A DNA stretch of 64,000 nucleotides from Orrella daihaiensis (GTDB lineage Bacteria; Pseudomonadota; Gammaproteobacteria; Burkholderiales; Burkholderiaceae_B), in assembly GCF_022811525.1 (NCBI RefSeq), contig NZ_CP063982.1, positions 434,001 to 498,000 of the forward strand, in the 5' to 3' direction. The notes beneath the pieces were generated by a model. The model saw only the letters and a program-made list of their open reading frames with translations, was not told where the DNA came from and did no database searches. The stretch's first letter is position 1; the number at the start of each line of letters is the position of its first letter. The position numbers and the translations under genes were made by a program. Below, in pieces: positions 6,800-14,373 of this stretch.

Positions 6800-7684
6800 A
6801 TGAAATCAATCAAAACCTTAAGCGCCACGGTATTGGCGTTAGCATTACTGGCCAGTCCAGCAATCTCCATGGCACACGGCGAGACTGAAATCCGCTTTGT
6901 CGGACAAGTCAACGGTCAACCATTTGAATGTGGGAAGTCCTACGCCGACGTTGGTACGTCCAAGTCGATGATCACGCCAAGCGACTTCCGCATGTTCATC
7001 AGCGATGTTCGTCTTATTGATGGCCAGGGCAATGCGATTCCGTTACAGTTAACGCAGGACAAGACATGGCAAATTGATAACGTCGCGCTCATCGACTTTG
7101 AGAATGGCACTAGTCATTGTCGAAATGGCACTGCCCCATTGAACCAGAGTGTTCGCGGCACGGTGCCGCACGGGGATTACAAAGGCATTGAATTCACGCT
7201 GGGGGTCCCTTTTGCGCTTAATCACGGCGATCCTACAATCGCCCCAGCTCCCTTGAGCAGCACGGCTATGTTCTGGAACTGGCAGGGCGGCTATAAGTTT
7301 CTCAAATTTGATATGGCAACTACCGGGCAATCAAAAACGACCTTGCCAGCCGATAAACAAGGTGGTGGTAATGCTTCCGGATTCTCCGTCCACCTAGGCA
7401 GTACCGTTTGCGCATCGGCGTCAAAAACCACACCACCCGGTAGCTGCAAGAATCCGAATCGAGTGACTGTGCGCTTTGATTCATTTGACCCCGCAAAGGA
7501 TGTCGTGATTGCTGATATTGGCGCAGTACTTGCAAACGCGAATGTCGATGTCAATACGCCTAAAACTGCAGTTGGGTGCATGAGCTTCCCCAACGACCCC
7601 GACTGCCCGCCGATCATGAAAGCATTCGGTCTGCCCTATGATGGCCAGCCCGGTGGTGTTCAGCAGTTTTTCCGGAAACAATAA
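6800..7684 (+). CDS. mbnP: MbnP-family copper-binding protein (metallo-mystery pair, four-Cys motif)
   Basis: The start at ATG 6800, preceded by AAGGA, gives a signal peptide ending near MAHGETEIRF. The protein carries the family motifs PFECGKSY, SDFRMFISDVRLI, a tryptophan-rich FWNWQGGYKFLKFD and several paired cysteines (TVCAS, GSCKNP, VGCMSF, PDCPP). By published work on MbnP, the partner di-haem enzyme MbnH oxidises a tryptophan of MbnP to kynurenine, creating a copper site. Length (294 residues) fits. The mbnH gene starts immediately after its stop codon, so the two are translationally linked. Confidence 0.9.
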   Translation: MKSIKTLSATVLALALLASPAISMAHGETEIRFVGQVNGQPFECGKSYADVGTSKSMITPSDFRMFISDVRLIDGQGNAIPLQLTQDKTWQIDNVALIDFENGTSHCRNGTAPLNQSVRGTVPHGDYKGIEFTLGVPFALNHGDPTIAPAPLSSTAMFWNWQGGYKFLKFDMATTGQSKTTLPADKQGGGNASGFSVHLGSTVCASASKTTPPGSCKNPNRVTVRFDSFDPAKDVVIADIGAVLANANVDVNTPKTAVGCMSFPNDPDCPPIMKAFGLPYDGQPGGVQQFFRKQ

Positions 7685-8833
7685 ATGATGAACAGCACAT
7701 GGCTAACTAAGGTAGTGGCCAACGTGCTGCTCGTTAGTGGCCTGGCTTTTAGCCAGGCCACTCTAGCGGGTGCAACGTTTGATTGGCAATTGCCGAACTG
7801 GGTGCCCGAGCCGGTCGTGCCTGCAGATAACCCAATGAGCGCTGAAAAAGTTGAATTGGGTCGTCATCTCTTCTACGACATCAGGTTGTCCAGCGATGGC
7901 TCCATGTCATGCGCGACATGCCATGTTCAAGCGCTCGGCTTCACAGATGGGCGAACCACGTCTCCGGGCGTTACCGGAGAACTGGCTACCAGAAATGCGA
8001 TGGCGCTCGGGAATGTTGCCTACTTGCCTGTGTTGACTTGGATGAACCCGCAACTGACGTCCTTGGAGATACAGGCACTTATTCCGCTATTTGGCGAGCA
8101 TCCGGTTGAGATGGGTATGGCCGGTCGTGAGAACGAATTATGGTCACGGTTGAAGTCCGATCAGACCTACGTAGGGCTTTTTACGGCGGCATTCCCCGAA
8201 GAGGCGACTCAGGGAGAAGAGCAGCTGTATTCGTTGTCGACTTTGACCAAAGCCATTGCGGCCTTTCAGAGGACACTGCTGTCGTTTAACAGTCCGTATG
8301 ACCGCTACAAGTACGGCAACGACCCAACAGCAATCAGCGATTCAGCTAAACGCGGCGAGACATTGTTCTTCGGTCACAAGATGGAGTGCTATCACTGCCA
8401 TGGGGGACTGAATTTTACCGATAGCGTGGTGCACAAACGTATGCCATTTCCTGAACTTGGTTTTCACAACACAGGACTGTATAACGAGAACGAACAGGGG
8501 GCCTACCCGTCAGAAAATCCCGGCATTGTTGAGTTCACCGGTGAGCCTCGCGATCAGGGGAAATTTAGGACCCCAAGTTTACGCAACGTGGCCGTTACAG
8601 GCCCCTATATGCATGATGGATCAGTAGACACGCTCGAAGATGTTATTCGATCGCATTACGCTGTTAAAGGCAGAGGGGCTACGACTCGTGGCAAACCCAA
8701 CCCTTTGCGTAGTGAACTGATCATTGGTTTCACAATTGACGATGGTGAGCTGAATGATCTGATTGCTTTTCTTCAAGCCCTGACAGATGAGCAGTTTCTC
8801 ACCGATGACCGCTTTTCCAATCCCTGGCCGTAA
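7685..8833 (+). CDS. mbnH: MbnH-family di-haem MauG-like peroxidase
   Basis: A periplasmic di-haem c protein of 382 residues with a signal peptide (VVANVLLVSGLAFSQATLA) and two haem-binding motifs, CATCH near residue 76 and CYHCH near residue 237. RTPSLRNVAVTGPYMHDGS is the conserved segment of MauG/cytochrome c peroxidase relatives. The family oxidises tryptophan in its partner MbnP. The ATG directly abuts the mbnP stop (TAAATG). No methanobactin precursor or biosynthesis genes (mbnA, mbnB, mbnC) are nearby, so this is a stand-alone MbnPH pair. Confidence 0.9.
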   Translation: MMNSTWLTKVVANVLLVSGLAFSQATLAGATFDWQLPNWVPEPVVPADNPMSAEKVELGRHLFYDIRLSSDGSMSCATCHVQALGFTDGRTTSPGVTGELATRNAMALGNVAYLPVLTWMNPQLTSLEIQALIPLFGEHPVEMGMAGRENELWSRLKSDQTYVGLFTAAFPEEATQGEEQLYSLSTLTKAIAAFQRTLLSFNSPYDRYKYGNDPTAISDSAKRGETLFFGHKMECYHCHGGLNFTDSVVHKRMPFPELGFHNTGLYNENEQGAYPSENPGIVEFTGEPRDQGKFRTPSLRNVAVTGPYMHDGSVDTLEDVIRSHYAVKGRGATTRGKPNPLRSELIIGFTIDDGELNDLIAFLQALTDEQFLTDDRFSNPWP

Positions 8834-8955
8834 TCTAGTTGCGGGATATTCAGCTTTTCGAGCCGCCGTATTTAAATTGGACGGGAAAAATCTTATGTGC
8901 TCAGATGGAGATTATCTGTCGGCGGTTCCTCGACTTTAACCGGGTGTAGTGGATA

Positions 8956-9187
8956 CTCATCCCCCCTTAATGGGGTAGAGCCGGGTAGAGCCAGAAGTCA
9001 TCAGCCGGTCAACCGCATGACATAAAATCGTTATAAATCAATAATTTATACGTGGTGCCCGGGGCCGGACACAAAAACCGCGTGAATAAAGGGTTTGCGT
9101 GAGTTTGGGGAAAAAACTTTCTTCCCCATGCAAAATTTCACTTCGGTGTCAGCAGGGCGCAACAGGGACAATCTGGCATTTCAGGTC
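8956..9187 (+). repeat. tRNA-Leu 3'-end-derived repeat, copy C, with duplicated tRNA flank
   Basis: Three recognisable blocks follow each other. 8956-8982 nearly repeats the flank of the tRNA gene at 10310-10335 (CTCATCC, CTTAAT, GGGTAGAGCC). 9021-9043 matches the extension before copy B. 9051-9187 is the repeat core, beginning with the exact 3' end of the tRNA-Leu gene (CGTGGTGCCCGGGGCCGGA) and ending 4 bp before the stop codon of the RhuM-Fic gene. It lies at the junction between the copper cassette and the RhuM-Fic cassette; the rest of 8834-9050 holds no gene. Confidence 0.88.
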
Positions 9188-9191
9188 GCAT

Positions 9192-10181
9192 TCATCCGTT
9201 CTCGTTCAGCAGCACAAAATGCTGCACTAGCTTAACCATCAATTCCTTTTGATCGGGTTTGCTCTCTGCGACTAGAAGTGCTAATGCGACTAACGTATTG
9301 TCGTTGATCAGTTGATCCACCGGACGGGAAAGCAGGTGCTGATTCAGTCGCAGGTACCAGAGAAACAGGAACGATCCTGTTCGCTTATTACCATCAGCTA
9401 GTGGGTGATTCTTGATTACCAAGTACAGAAGGTGTGCAGCTCTGCTGGCTACATTGGGATAAAACAACTCATCGCCAAAGCCTTGCTCGATAGTGGCTAT
9501 GCTAGAGGCTAGGCCGTTGCCGCGCAATTGACCGAACAGCTCTGTGGCTTCACCTTTTGCAATCAGTTCGGCTTTGAGTTGTGCGATGGCCACTAACACT
9601 TCGCTCAGGTTGAGTGAACGCATGCCCCATTGCGTGCCCGTTTGTCCGGTCAAGCTTTGTTCGTCATAACCTTGCAATAAGCTCCAGCTGCGGGCATAGT
9701 CGGCAATTACCCCAAGAACAGCCTCTCCCTCGGTGCTGACGAGTTGTTGGTTGGCTAAGGTCTGAGATAGCAAATCTAGAGCTTGTTTAAACTCGATTCC
9801 GCGCTCTTTCAATCGTCGCTGACTCAGCGAGTAGCCGTCTACAAGGTGCTGGCGCAGCACGTTCGTAGCCCACTGCCGAAAACGGGTTGCATCGGTTGAA
9901 TTTACACGGTAACCAACGGAAATAATGGCATCCAGATTGTAGTGTTTCAGTTGTCGTTTGACTGAGCGAGCGCCTTCCTGCCGAACTACCGAGAAATCCT
10001 CGGTAGTTGCTATTTCTTCTAATTCGTCACTGGCATAAACATTTTTTAAGTGCAAGCTAATGTTGTCAGCCGTTGTGCCAAACAACTCTGCCATTTGCGT
10101 TTGCGTGAGCCAGACAGTCTCACCCTCAAGCCGTACCTGTACTGCCTGATCGCAAGATTCGAAGATAATGATGCTATTCAT
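9192..10181 (-). CDS. RhuM-Fic/DOC fusion protein
   Basis: Residues 1-130 are a RhuM domain (VWLTQTQMAELFGTTADNIS, KHYNLDAIISVGYRVNS, FRQWATNVLRQHL). Residues about 180-329 are a Fic/DOC domain with the catalytic loop HPLADGNKRTGSF, the H-x-x-x-D-G-N-K-R form found in DOC-like proteins. Fic domains transfer AMP or phosphate to target proteins; RhuM domains are common in defence islands and their role is unclear. The 329-residue length and domain order match known RhuM/Fic/DOC proteins. The stop codon is 4 bp from repeat C and the start is 174 bp from the tRNA-Leu gene, so this single gene fills its cassette. Confidence 0.88.
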   Translation of the reverse strand: MNSIIIFESCDQAVQVRLEGETVWLTQTQMAELFGTTADNISLHLKNVYASDELEEIATTEDFSVVRQEGARSVKRQLKHYNLDAIISVGYRVNSTDATRFRQWATNVLRQHLVDGYSLSQRRLKERGIEFKQALDLLSQTLANQQLVSTEGEAVLGVIADYARSWSLLQGYDEQSLTGQTGTQWGMRSLNLSEVLVAIAQLKAELIAKGEATELFGQLRGNGLASSIATIEQGFGDELFYPNVASRAAHLLYLVIKNHPLADGNKRTGSFLFLWYLRLNQHLLSRPVDQLINDNTLVALALLVAESKPDQKELMVKLVQHFVLLNENG

Positions 10182-10309
10182 GAGGTTGGCTTAAGAAATT
10201 CGAGCAGTCGAGATCAACAAGTCTGTGAACCAGTCAGCGGGCGACGCTTCTTGGACAATTGTAGAAGTGTAATGGCTGCTCGTACCCCCATATTCGGGTA
10301 GAGCCAATG

Positions 10310-10374
10310 CTCATCCCCCTTAATAGGGTAGAGCCAATTAATGCCTTATAAACCGTGGTGCCCGGGGCCGGAAT
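10310..10374 (+). repeat. Resident tRNA-Leu flank and attachment-site-like core
   Basis: This is the reference copy of the sequence repeated in A, B and C: CTCATCC, CTTAATA, GGGTAGAGCC (10310-10335), then TATAAACCGTGG and the tRNA 3' end up to CCGGA (10374). Homology with the repeats stops exactly there, inside the T-arm, as expected when an integrase recombines in the 3' part of a tRNA gene and the element restores it. The similar TACCCCCATATTCGGGTAG at 10284-10302 suggests further small duplications. Confidence 0.75.
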
Positions 10375-10440
10375 CGAACCGGCACGCCTTGCGGCGGGGG
10401 ATTTTGAGTCCCCTGCGTCTACCAATTTCACCACCCGGGC
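10356..10440 (-). tRNA. tRNA-Leu (anticodon CAA)
   Basis: Reading the minus strand gives an 85-nt class II tRNA with acceptor GCCCGGG/CCCGGGC, a D-arm with GGTAGACGC, anticodon stem GGGGA/TCCCC with loop CTCAAAA (anticodon CAA), a long variable arm, T-arm GTTCGATTC and encoded CCA. It decodes UUG. A TATAAT -10 box lies upstream (10474-10479 on the plus strand as ATTATA). Its 3' end is the apparent target of the integrations that built the 1-10 kb region. Confidence 0.95.
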
Positions 10441-10611
10441 ACATTCGATGAGGCTCATCTCATGAAGTCCATGATTATACGTGTAATTTGAACGCAACGT
10501 ATTGGACTGGTTTTTGATGGGTTCGGCATTGGTCGTTAGGTGTGTAAGATTTGTGGATGGTTTATTGCATCTCACCAAAACCAAGGGATAACGGACACAA
10601 GGGGAGCCGTC

Positions 10612-11391
10612 ATGCCATTGCTAACTAAAGAAGGGCGACAGATTTATTGGCGCACCGACGGTGACCCTGGCAAGCCCAAGCTCATTTTGCTCAACTCGTT
10701 GGGCACAGAGCAAGGTCTTTGGGGTCCACTCATGCCCAGATTGCTTGAGTCATTTCATGTTTTGCGTATGGACAAGCGTGGTCACGGGGGCTCAACCAAC
10801 CTCGCTGATAGCTGCACGATGGCAGACTTGGCTCGTGATGTGCTGTCAGTCATGGATGCAGCAGGTTGGCGGCGAGCCCACGTTTGTGGTGTATCCATCG
10901 GGGGGATGCAGGCGATGTGGCTTGGTATCCATGCACCCGATCGTGTCGATCGGCTAGTGCTGTCCAATACATCGGCAGCGATCCCTCGCGAAGTATTTGC
11001 GGCGCGTATCGAACAAGTACGGGCTGAGGGTCTTGCTGCCATGTCCGACACGATCTTGGGGCGATTTTTTACGGCATCCTTCATCGCGGAGGCTGGACCG
11101 GTCTTTCATAGTGCTCGGGAGAACTTGCTGCAGGTTGATCCGCGCGGATATATCGCCTGTTGCGCGGCGATTCGGGATATGCAACTGATGGATGGGCTGG
11201 CTGCCATCAAAGCGCCAAGTCTGGTGATTCTGGGTGAGCAAGATCAATCAACGCCGCCCGTTATGGGTGAGACGATCGCAGCCTCGATTCCTGGTGCTGA
11301 GGCTGTCCGGCTGCCCTATGCACACATCCCTCTTTCTGAAGTGCCTCAGGAGTATGCCCGGATCGTGACCGATTTTCTACTCAAAAACTGA
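10612..11391 (+). CDS. Alpha/beta hydrolase, 3-oxoadipate enol-lactonase (PcaD)-like
   Basis: A 259-residue cytosolic alpha/beta hydrolase. The nucleophile elbow GVSIGG (Ser near residue 100), the acidic residue in LGEQDQSTP and the His in YAHIPLSEVP are all visible, and LLNSLGTEQGLWGP and MDKRGHGGS are typical of PcaD, which opens the enol-lactone in the beta-ketoadipate pathway. The ATG at 10612 follows GGGGAG and restores the family N-terminus; the earlier in-frame TTG would add unrelated residues. No other protocatechuate genes are nearby, so the exact substrate is uncertain. Confidence 0.82.
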   Translation: MPLLTKEGRQIYWRTDGDPGKPKLILLNSLGTEQGLWGPLMPRLLESFHVLRMDKRGHGGSTNLADSCTMADLARDVLSVMDAAGWRRAHVCGVSIGGMQAMWLGIHAPDRVDRLVLSNTSAAIPREVFAARIEQVRAEGLAAMSDTILGRFFTASFIAEAGPVFHSARENLLQVDPRGYIACCAAIRDMQLMDGLAAIKAPSLVILGEQDQSTPPVMGETIAASIPGAEAVRLPYAHIPLSEVPQEYARIVTDFLLKN

Positions 11392-11551
11392 GCGAACCTT
11401 CGTGCGTCCTCTTGAAATCGGGATGCCTGCCCCTACTTATCAGTCATCGTGACATGACGCGAGGGTCATGATTGACCTTATGGTCATCGTTGGGCTGCCT
11501 GCGCGTTAGTAAAACCAAAGATATTTCAAGAACATAGGAATAGGTGACACC

Positions 11552-13459
11552 ATGACAGAGGCGACTGAGCCCCAAACTTCGGAAACCATGGGTTTTCAGG
11601 CGGAGGTTAAGCAACTTTTGCACCTGATGATCCATTCGCTCTACAGCAACAAAGAAATATTTTTGCGCGAACTGGTTTCGAATGCATCCGACGCTTGCGA
11701 CAAGCTTCGTTTTGAGGCTTTGGATAAACCCGAGTTGTTTGAGTCTGATCCCAACCTGCGAGTACGGGTAGATTTTGCTAAAGAGGCCAAGACAATTACG
11801 GTATCTGATAACGGTATCGGCATGTCACGCGAAGATGCTGTTTCGAACTTGGGCACCATTGCCCGTTCAGGCACCCGAGAATTTTTCTCGCAACTGACCG
11901 GTGATAAGCAAAAAGATGCCCAGCTGATTGGTCAGTTTGGGGTTGGCTTCTACTCCTCTTTTATTGTGGCCGACAAAGTCACGGTGCGCAGTCGACGCGC
12001 TGGCTTGCCTAGTTCCGAGGCAATTGAGTGGGTCTCTGATGGTCAAGGGGAATTCTCGATCGCCAATATCGACAAAGCTGATCGTGGCACTGAAATCGTC
12101 TTGCACTTGCGCGCTGACGAAGAGGAGCTATTGAGCAACTGGAAGCTACGTGAAATCCTGCGTCGCTACTCTGACCACATCAGCTTGCCGGTTGAGATGC
12201 CCAAGGAAGAGTGGGATGAAGAAAAGTCCGAGATGAAGCGCACGGGTGACTGGGAGGCAGTTAACCAAGCGAGTGCTCTTTGGACTCGTAGCAAATCTGA
12301 CATCACAGAAGAACAATACAAAGAGTTTTACAAACATGTCAGCCACGACTTTGAAGACCCGTTGGCCTGGACGCACAACCGCGTCGAAGGCCGCAGCGAA
12401 TACACCCAACTGCTGTTTGTTCCCAAACGTGCGCCGTTTGATCTCTGGGATCGTGATGCCAAGCGTGGCGTCAAGCTCTATGTCAAGCGCGTATTCATCA
12501 TGGATGATGCCGAGCAGTTGCTGCCGTCATACCTGCGGTTTGTGCGCGGTGTGATTGACTCGGCCGATTTGCCTTTGAACGTCTCGCGTGAAATCTTGCA
12601 AGAAAGCCGTGATGTACGCACGATTCGTGAAGGCTCAGCCAAGCGTATCCTAAGCTTGCTCGAAGACCTCGCCGAAAACCGTAAGGAAGACTACGCCACG
12701 TTCTGGGCAACCTTTGGTCAAGTGCTCAAGGAGGGCACGGGCGAAGACATGGCCAATCAGGAACGGATTGCCAAGCTGTTGCGCTTCGCATCAACACACA
12801 ACGACAGCGATGTGCAAGATGTCTCACTCACAGACTACATTGGTCGGATGAAAGAGGGGCAAGACAAGATTTACTACGTCACTGCTGAGAGTTACAACGC
12901 TGCCAAGAGCAGCCCCCACCTTGAAATCTTCCGCAAAAAAGGCATTGAGGTTCTGCTGCTGTGGGATCGGGTTGATGAGTGGATGCTGTCACACTTACGC
13001 GAGTTTGACGGCAAGTCGCTGGCGTCAGTGGCCAAGGGTGGCCTTGATCTCGAGGCCTTGGCTGATGAAGAAGAAAAGAAGAAGCAGTCTGAAGTGGCAG
13101 ACACCTTCAAGCCACTCGTTGAGCGTTTAACCAAGTCGCTAGACGATAAAGTCAAGGAAGTTCGGGTCACGCTTCGCTTGGTGGACTCGCCGGCATGCGT
13201 GGTGGTCGACGAAAACGAGATGAGCCCGCACTTGCAGCGTTTGTTGCAGTCGGCTGGTCAACAGGCACCAGTGGTCAAGCCCATTCTCGAGATCAACCCG
13301 GATCACTCGTTGATTAAGCGTATTGAACAGGCAACCGATGATCAATTTGATGATTGGGCATTCTTGCTGCTTGATCAAGCATTGCTTGCAGACGGCTCGC
13401 AACTGTCCGATCCTGTCGGGTTCGTCAAACGCATGAATGAGCTGCTGCTCAAAGGCTGA
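11552..13459 (+). CDS. htpG: Chaperone HtpG (Hsp90)
   Basis: A full-length bacterial Hsp90 of 635 residues; a dimeric, ATP-driven cytosolic chaperone. The N-terminal ATPase domain shows IFLRELVSNASDACDKLRF, DNGIGM and GQFGVGFYSSFIVADKV; the middle and C-terminal domains follow without gaps (PLNVSREILQESRDVRTI). The ATG at 11552 follows AGGAATAGG. About 90 bp upstream, 11464-11477 form a perfect GGTCA-4-TGACC inverted repeat that could be an operator; I see no clear heat-shock promoter match. The gene ends 23 bp before the convergent ampD gene and a perfect palindromic hairpin. Confidence 0.97.
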   Translation: MTEATEPQTSETMGFQAEVKQLLHLMIHSLYSNKEIFLRELVSNASDACDKLRFEALDKPELFESDPNLRVRVDFAKEAKTITVSDNGIGMSREDAVSNLGTIARSGTREFFSQLTGDKQKDAQLIGQFGVGFYSSFIVADKVTVRSRRAGLPSSEAIEWVSDGQGEFSIANIDKADRGTEIVLHLRADEEELLSNWKLREILRRYSDHISLPVEMPKEEWDEEKSEMKRTGDWEAVNQASALWTRSKSDITEEQYKEFYKHVSHDFEDPLAWTHNRVEGRSEYTQLLFVPKRAPFDLWDRDAKRGVKLYVKRVFIMDDAEQLLPSYLRFVRGVIDSADLPLNVSREILQESRDVRTIREGSAKRILSLLEDLAENRKEDYATFWATFGQVLKEGTGEDMANQERIAKLLRFASTHNDSDVQDVSLTDYIGRMKEGQDKIYYVTAESYNAAKSSPHLEIFRKKGIEVLLLWDRVDEWMLSHLREFDGKSLASVAKGGLDLEALADEEEKKKQSEVADTFKPLVERLTKSLDDKVKEVRVTLRLVDSPACVVVDENEMSPHLQRLLQSAGQQAPVVKPILEINPDHSLIKRIEQATDDQFDDWAFLLLDQALLADGSQLSDPVGFVKRMNELLLKG

Positions 13460-13482
13460 TGTAACCCCAGTAATTCTGTTTC

Positions 13483-14094
13483 TTAAGTTGAGCTAGGTAG
13501 CTGGCATGCCTGCCAGCTACCTAGCTCGGCGTAGCGATCCCAATCAAACGCGCGTCCAGGATCGGTTTTACGGGCAGGGGCGATGTGGCAATGGCCTCTC
13601 ACGGCAGTCAGTGGGTACTGTGTTTTTAAGATCACAGTCAACTTACCTAATTGCTCATACTGCGCATCGGTGTAGGGCAGGTCATCCGTGCCCTCGAGTT
13701 CAATGCCAATCGAGAAGTTGTTGCAGGCGCTACGCTGATTAAACATAGACACGCCAGCATGCCAGGCACGATCGTTGCAAGAAACAAATTGCGTGACCGT
13801 ACCCTCTCGCTCTATTAAAAAGTGCGATGACACTTTTAATCCCCGGATTTGTTCAAACCAGGGATGCTCATCGAAATCCAACTCATTGACAAACAATCTA
13901 GCTGGGCAGTCGGTGCCAAACTCACCGGGTGGCAAGCTGATGTTGTGAATCACCAAGAGGCTGATATCGATGCCTTCTGGGCGCTCATCAAAGTTAGGTG
14001 ATGGCCTGTGTTTGATGCCAGGCAATGTGAGCCACCCATTGTGTTGCAAGGGGGGATGTGACTGTGCATGCTCGCGCGTCGAGTGGCGTGCCAT
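13483..14094 (-). CDS. ampD: 1,6-anhydro-N-acetylmuramyl-L-alanine amidase AmpD
   Basis: A cytosolic zinc amidase of peptidoglycan recycling that releases the peptide from anhydro-muropeptides. The zinc ligands are present: His in LLVIHNISLPPGEF (near residue 50), His in RGHCHIAPARKTDPG and the Asp of the same motif; Glu in IGIELEGTDD is the usual catalytic residue. At 203 residues it is slightly longer than E. coli AmpD because of N- and C-terminal extensions. Its last codons contain a perfect 17-bp inverted repeat (13490-13527). It is followed upstream by a small membrane protein gene on the same strand. Confidence 0.95.
   Translation of the reverse strand: MARHSTREHAQSHPPLQHNGWLTLPGIKHRPSPNFDERPEGIDISLLVIHNISLPPGEFGTDCPARLFVNELDFDEHPWFEQIRGLKVSSHFLIEREGTVTQFVSCNDRAWHAGVSMFNQRSACNNFSIGIELEGTDDLPYTDAQYEQLGKLTVILKTQYPLTAVRGHCHIAPARKTDPGRAFDWDRYAELGSWQACQLPSST
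13490..13527. repeat. Perfect 17-bp inverted repeat inside the 3' end of ampD
   Basis: The arms GAGCTAGGTAGCTGGCA (13490-13506) and TGCCAGCTACCTAGCTC (13511-13527) are exact complements around a TGCC centre. The element lies between the convergent htpG and ampD genes but within the final ampD codons. Neither side carries a T-run, so it is not a classical terminator; it could end or stabilise both messages. Confidence 0.85.
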
Positions 14095-14110
14095 CGGTCA
14101 GCACCACTGG

Positions 14111-14371
14111 TCAGTGTCGTTGTTTGATACCAGCTTTCGCATGCTCTGTGCTACACCAAAAGTTGTCGTTTTGTTTGACCGCTTCGGATCTGGGCATGTA
14201 GACGCCACAGTGGGCACAACGCACCATCTCTTCAGCCTTGCCAAGCGATTCGGGTTTGGCTGGCTTAGGCTTGTCGGTTTGGGTGTGGCGCTTTGCGGCT
14301 TGATGAGCCAGTAGTCGGGTGATAAACAGCACTCCGATGATAACCACCGCCCAAAACAGAATCTTGCCCAT
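14111..14371 (-). CDS. PP0621-like small membrane protein with Cys/His cluster
   Basis: An 86-residue protein with one N-terminal membrane helix (ILFWAVVIIGVLFITRLLA), a Lys/Pro-rich linker, and a C-terminal zinc-ribbon-like segment RCAHCGVYMPRSEAV followed by FWCSTEH. The pattern matches the PP0621 family of unknown function. It begins 2 bp after the stop of the CcsA-like gene on the same strand and lies upstream of ampD, so the three form an operon. A zinc-binding role is an inference from the cysteines. Confidence 0.8.
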   Translation of the reverse strand: MGKILFWAVVIIGVLFITRLLAHQAAKRHTQTDKPKPAKPESLGKAEEMVRCAHCGVYMPRSEAVKQNDNFWCSTEHAKAGIKQRH

Positions 14372-14373
14372 TC

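Noticed and set aside
1588..9187. Integron attC sites or a CRISPR array as explanation of the repeats
   Set aside because: The repeats lack the attC core sites and begin with tRNA-Leu sequence; spacing of thousands of bases and unequal cargo exclude CRISPR.
11464..11477. Heat-shock (CIRCE-like) operator upstream of htpG
   Set aside because: The GGTCA-TGAT-TGACC repeat is perfect but does not match CIRCE and no sigma32 promoter is clear; mentioned only in the htpG entry.
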